The translations under genes were made by a program, and so were the position numbers. The notes beneath the pieces are model-generated. The model saw only the letters and a list, made by a program, of their open reading frames with translations. It searched no databases and was not told where the DNA came from. 7,048 bases of DNA from Acidobacteriota bacterium (GTDB taxonomy: Bacteria > Acidobacteriota > Terriglobia > Terriglobales > SCQP01): positions 1 to 7,048 of the forward strand of contig JAKATS010000162.1 of the NCBI GenBank assembly GCA_021818645.1, in the 5' to 3' direction. Shown piece after piece: positions 6,452-7,048 of this stretch (its first letter is position 1; every line of letters starts with the position of its first letter).

Positions 6452-7048
6452 TAGAAATAACCCTGCCGTTTACGGTCTTCCATGGCGGCTTCGCTGCGCT
6501 GATCGTCCAAGCGGCCACCACGCTCAGTAACGCGGGCTGCCGCGGTTTCCAGGATGATCCGCTCGACCGAATCGGCGCGCGATTCCACTGCCCCCGTACA
6601 GGTGGCGTCGCCCACCGTACGGAAGCGGACCATGCGTTCTTCCGGCTTATCCAGCGGGGTCAAAGTTACGAAGGGCGTTTCCGCCAACAGCAAACCATCC
6701 CGGGGAAAAACCCGACGCTGATGGGCAAAGTACAAACTGGGCAGCGCCATGCCCTGTCTTGCTATGTATTGCCAGACATCCAATTCCGTCCAATTGGAGA
6801 GGGGGAAAACGCGAAAATGCTCGCCGGGCGCATGCATGCCATTGTAGAGATTCCACAATTCGGGGCGCTGGTTTTTGGAATCCCACTGACCGAAGGCGTT
6901 ACGATGGTAAAAGATGCGCTCGTTGGCGCGGGCTTTTTCCTCATCGCGCCGGCCGCCACCCACGGCGCAATCAATTTTTAATTCCCGAATAGCATCCAAC
7001 AATGTAACGGTTTGCAATGCGTTGCGGCTAGCCAAGGGTCCTTGTTCT
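6451..7048 (-). CDS. cysD: Sulfate adenylyltransferase small subunit CysD (5' part missing)
   Basis: This is the C-terminal 198 residues of the ATP sulfurylase catalytic subunit. With CysN it makes adenosine 5'-phosphosulfate (APS) from sulfate and ATP in the cytoplasm. The reading frame is open to the window edge, so the start and the N-terminal PP-loop lie outside; the family is about 300 residues long and roughly the last two thirds are seen. Visible family motifs are GGGRRDEEKARANERIF, QRPELWNLYNG, RVFPLSNWTELDVWQYI, FRTVGDATCTGAVES and the typical C-terminal end RKRQGYF. A TTG at 7035 could be read as a start, but it sits inside conserved sequence and is an internal Leu codon. The stop TAA shares its last base with the ATG of cysNC (TAATG), so the two subunits are probably translationally coupled. 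The FRTVGDATCTGAVES form differs from the enterobacterial FRTLGCWPLTGAVES. Confidence 0.96.
   Translation of the reverse strand, partial: EQGPLASRNALQTVTLLDAIRELKIDCAVGGGRRDEEKARANERIFYHRNAFGQWDSKNQRPELWNLYNGMHAPGEHFRVFPLSNWTELDVWQYIARQGMALPSLYFAHQRRVFPRDGLLLAETPFVTLTPLDKPEERMVRFRTVGDATCTGAVESRADSVERIILETAAARVTERGGRLDDQRSEAAMEDRKRQGYF

Noticed and set aside
7033..7035. TTG at 7035 as the start of cysD
   Set aside because: The frame is open to the window edge, and CysD needs about 100 more N-terminal residues including the PP-loop, so this is an internal codon.

Overview
The window is a bacterial chromosome segment with six protein genes, all on the minus strand and read from high to low coordinates. 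GC is moderately high overall: 60-base blocks counted inside genes reach about 68%. The left end is clearly lower, at about 43%. The gene set is an assimilatory sulfate-activation operon running straight into polysaccharide-export genes. A fused CysN-CysC protein, a CysD with the FRTVGDATCTGAVES signature, and an SLBB export protein beside a TPR protein would suit an acidobacterium or another soil Gram-negative. That assignment is a guess from general resemblance. Only the Gram-negative character (outer-membrane-type export protein with signal peptide) is well supported.

Right part (7048 to 3684): cysD, cut by the window edge; cysNC, a GTPase-APS kinase fusion; and cysH, an iron-sulfur (APS-type) sulfonucleotide reductase. 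CysD and CysN together make APS from sulfate and ATP, driven by GTP hydrolysis. The CysC domain phosphorylates APS to PAPS. CysH reduces the activated sulfate to sulfite. cysD and cysNC overlap by one base (TAATG), and cysNC and cysH are 29 bases apart.

Middle and left part (3687 to 244): an NAD-dependent nucleotide-sugar epimerase/dehydratase-like protein whose start overlaps the cysH stop (ATGA). Sixteen bases later comes a secreted Wza-like polysaccharide export protein, and 80 bases after that a membrane-anchored TPR protein with a C-terminal beta-rich domain. The spacings make a single transcription unit plausible.

Bases 1 to 243 hold no convincing gene. They contain a 64-base imperfect palindrome just after the last stop codon, and a possible minus-strand promoter facing out of the window.

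The most interesting idea is that sulfate activation and polysaccharide synthesis/export are physically and translationally linked. The CysH looks like an APS reductase, which would not need the PAPS made by the fused CysC domain. PAPS might therefore serve sulfation of an exported glycan. No sulfotransferase is visible in this window, so this remains inference.
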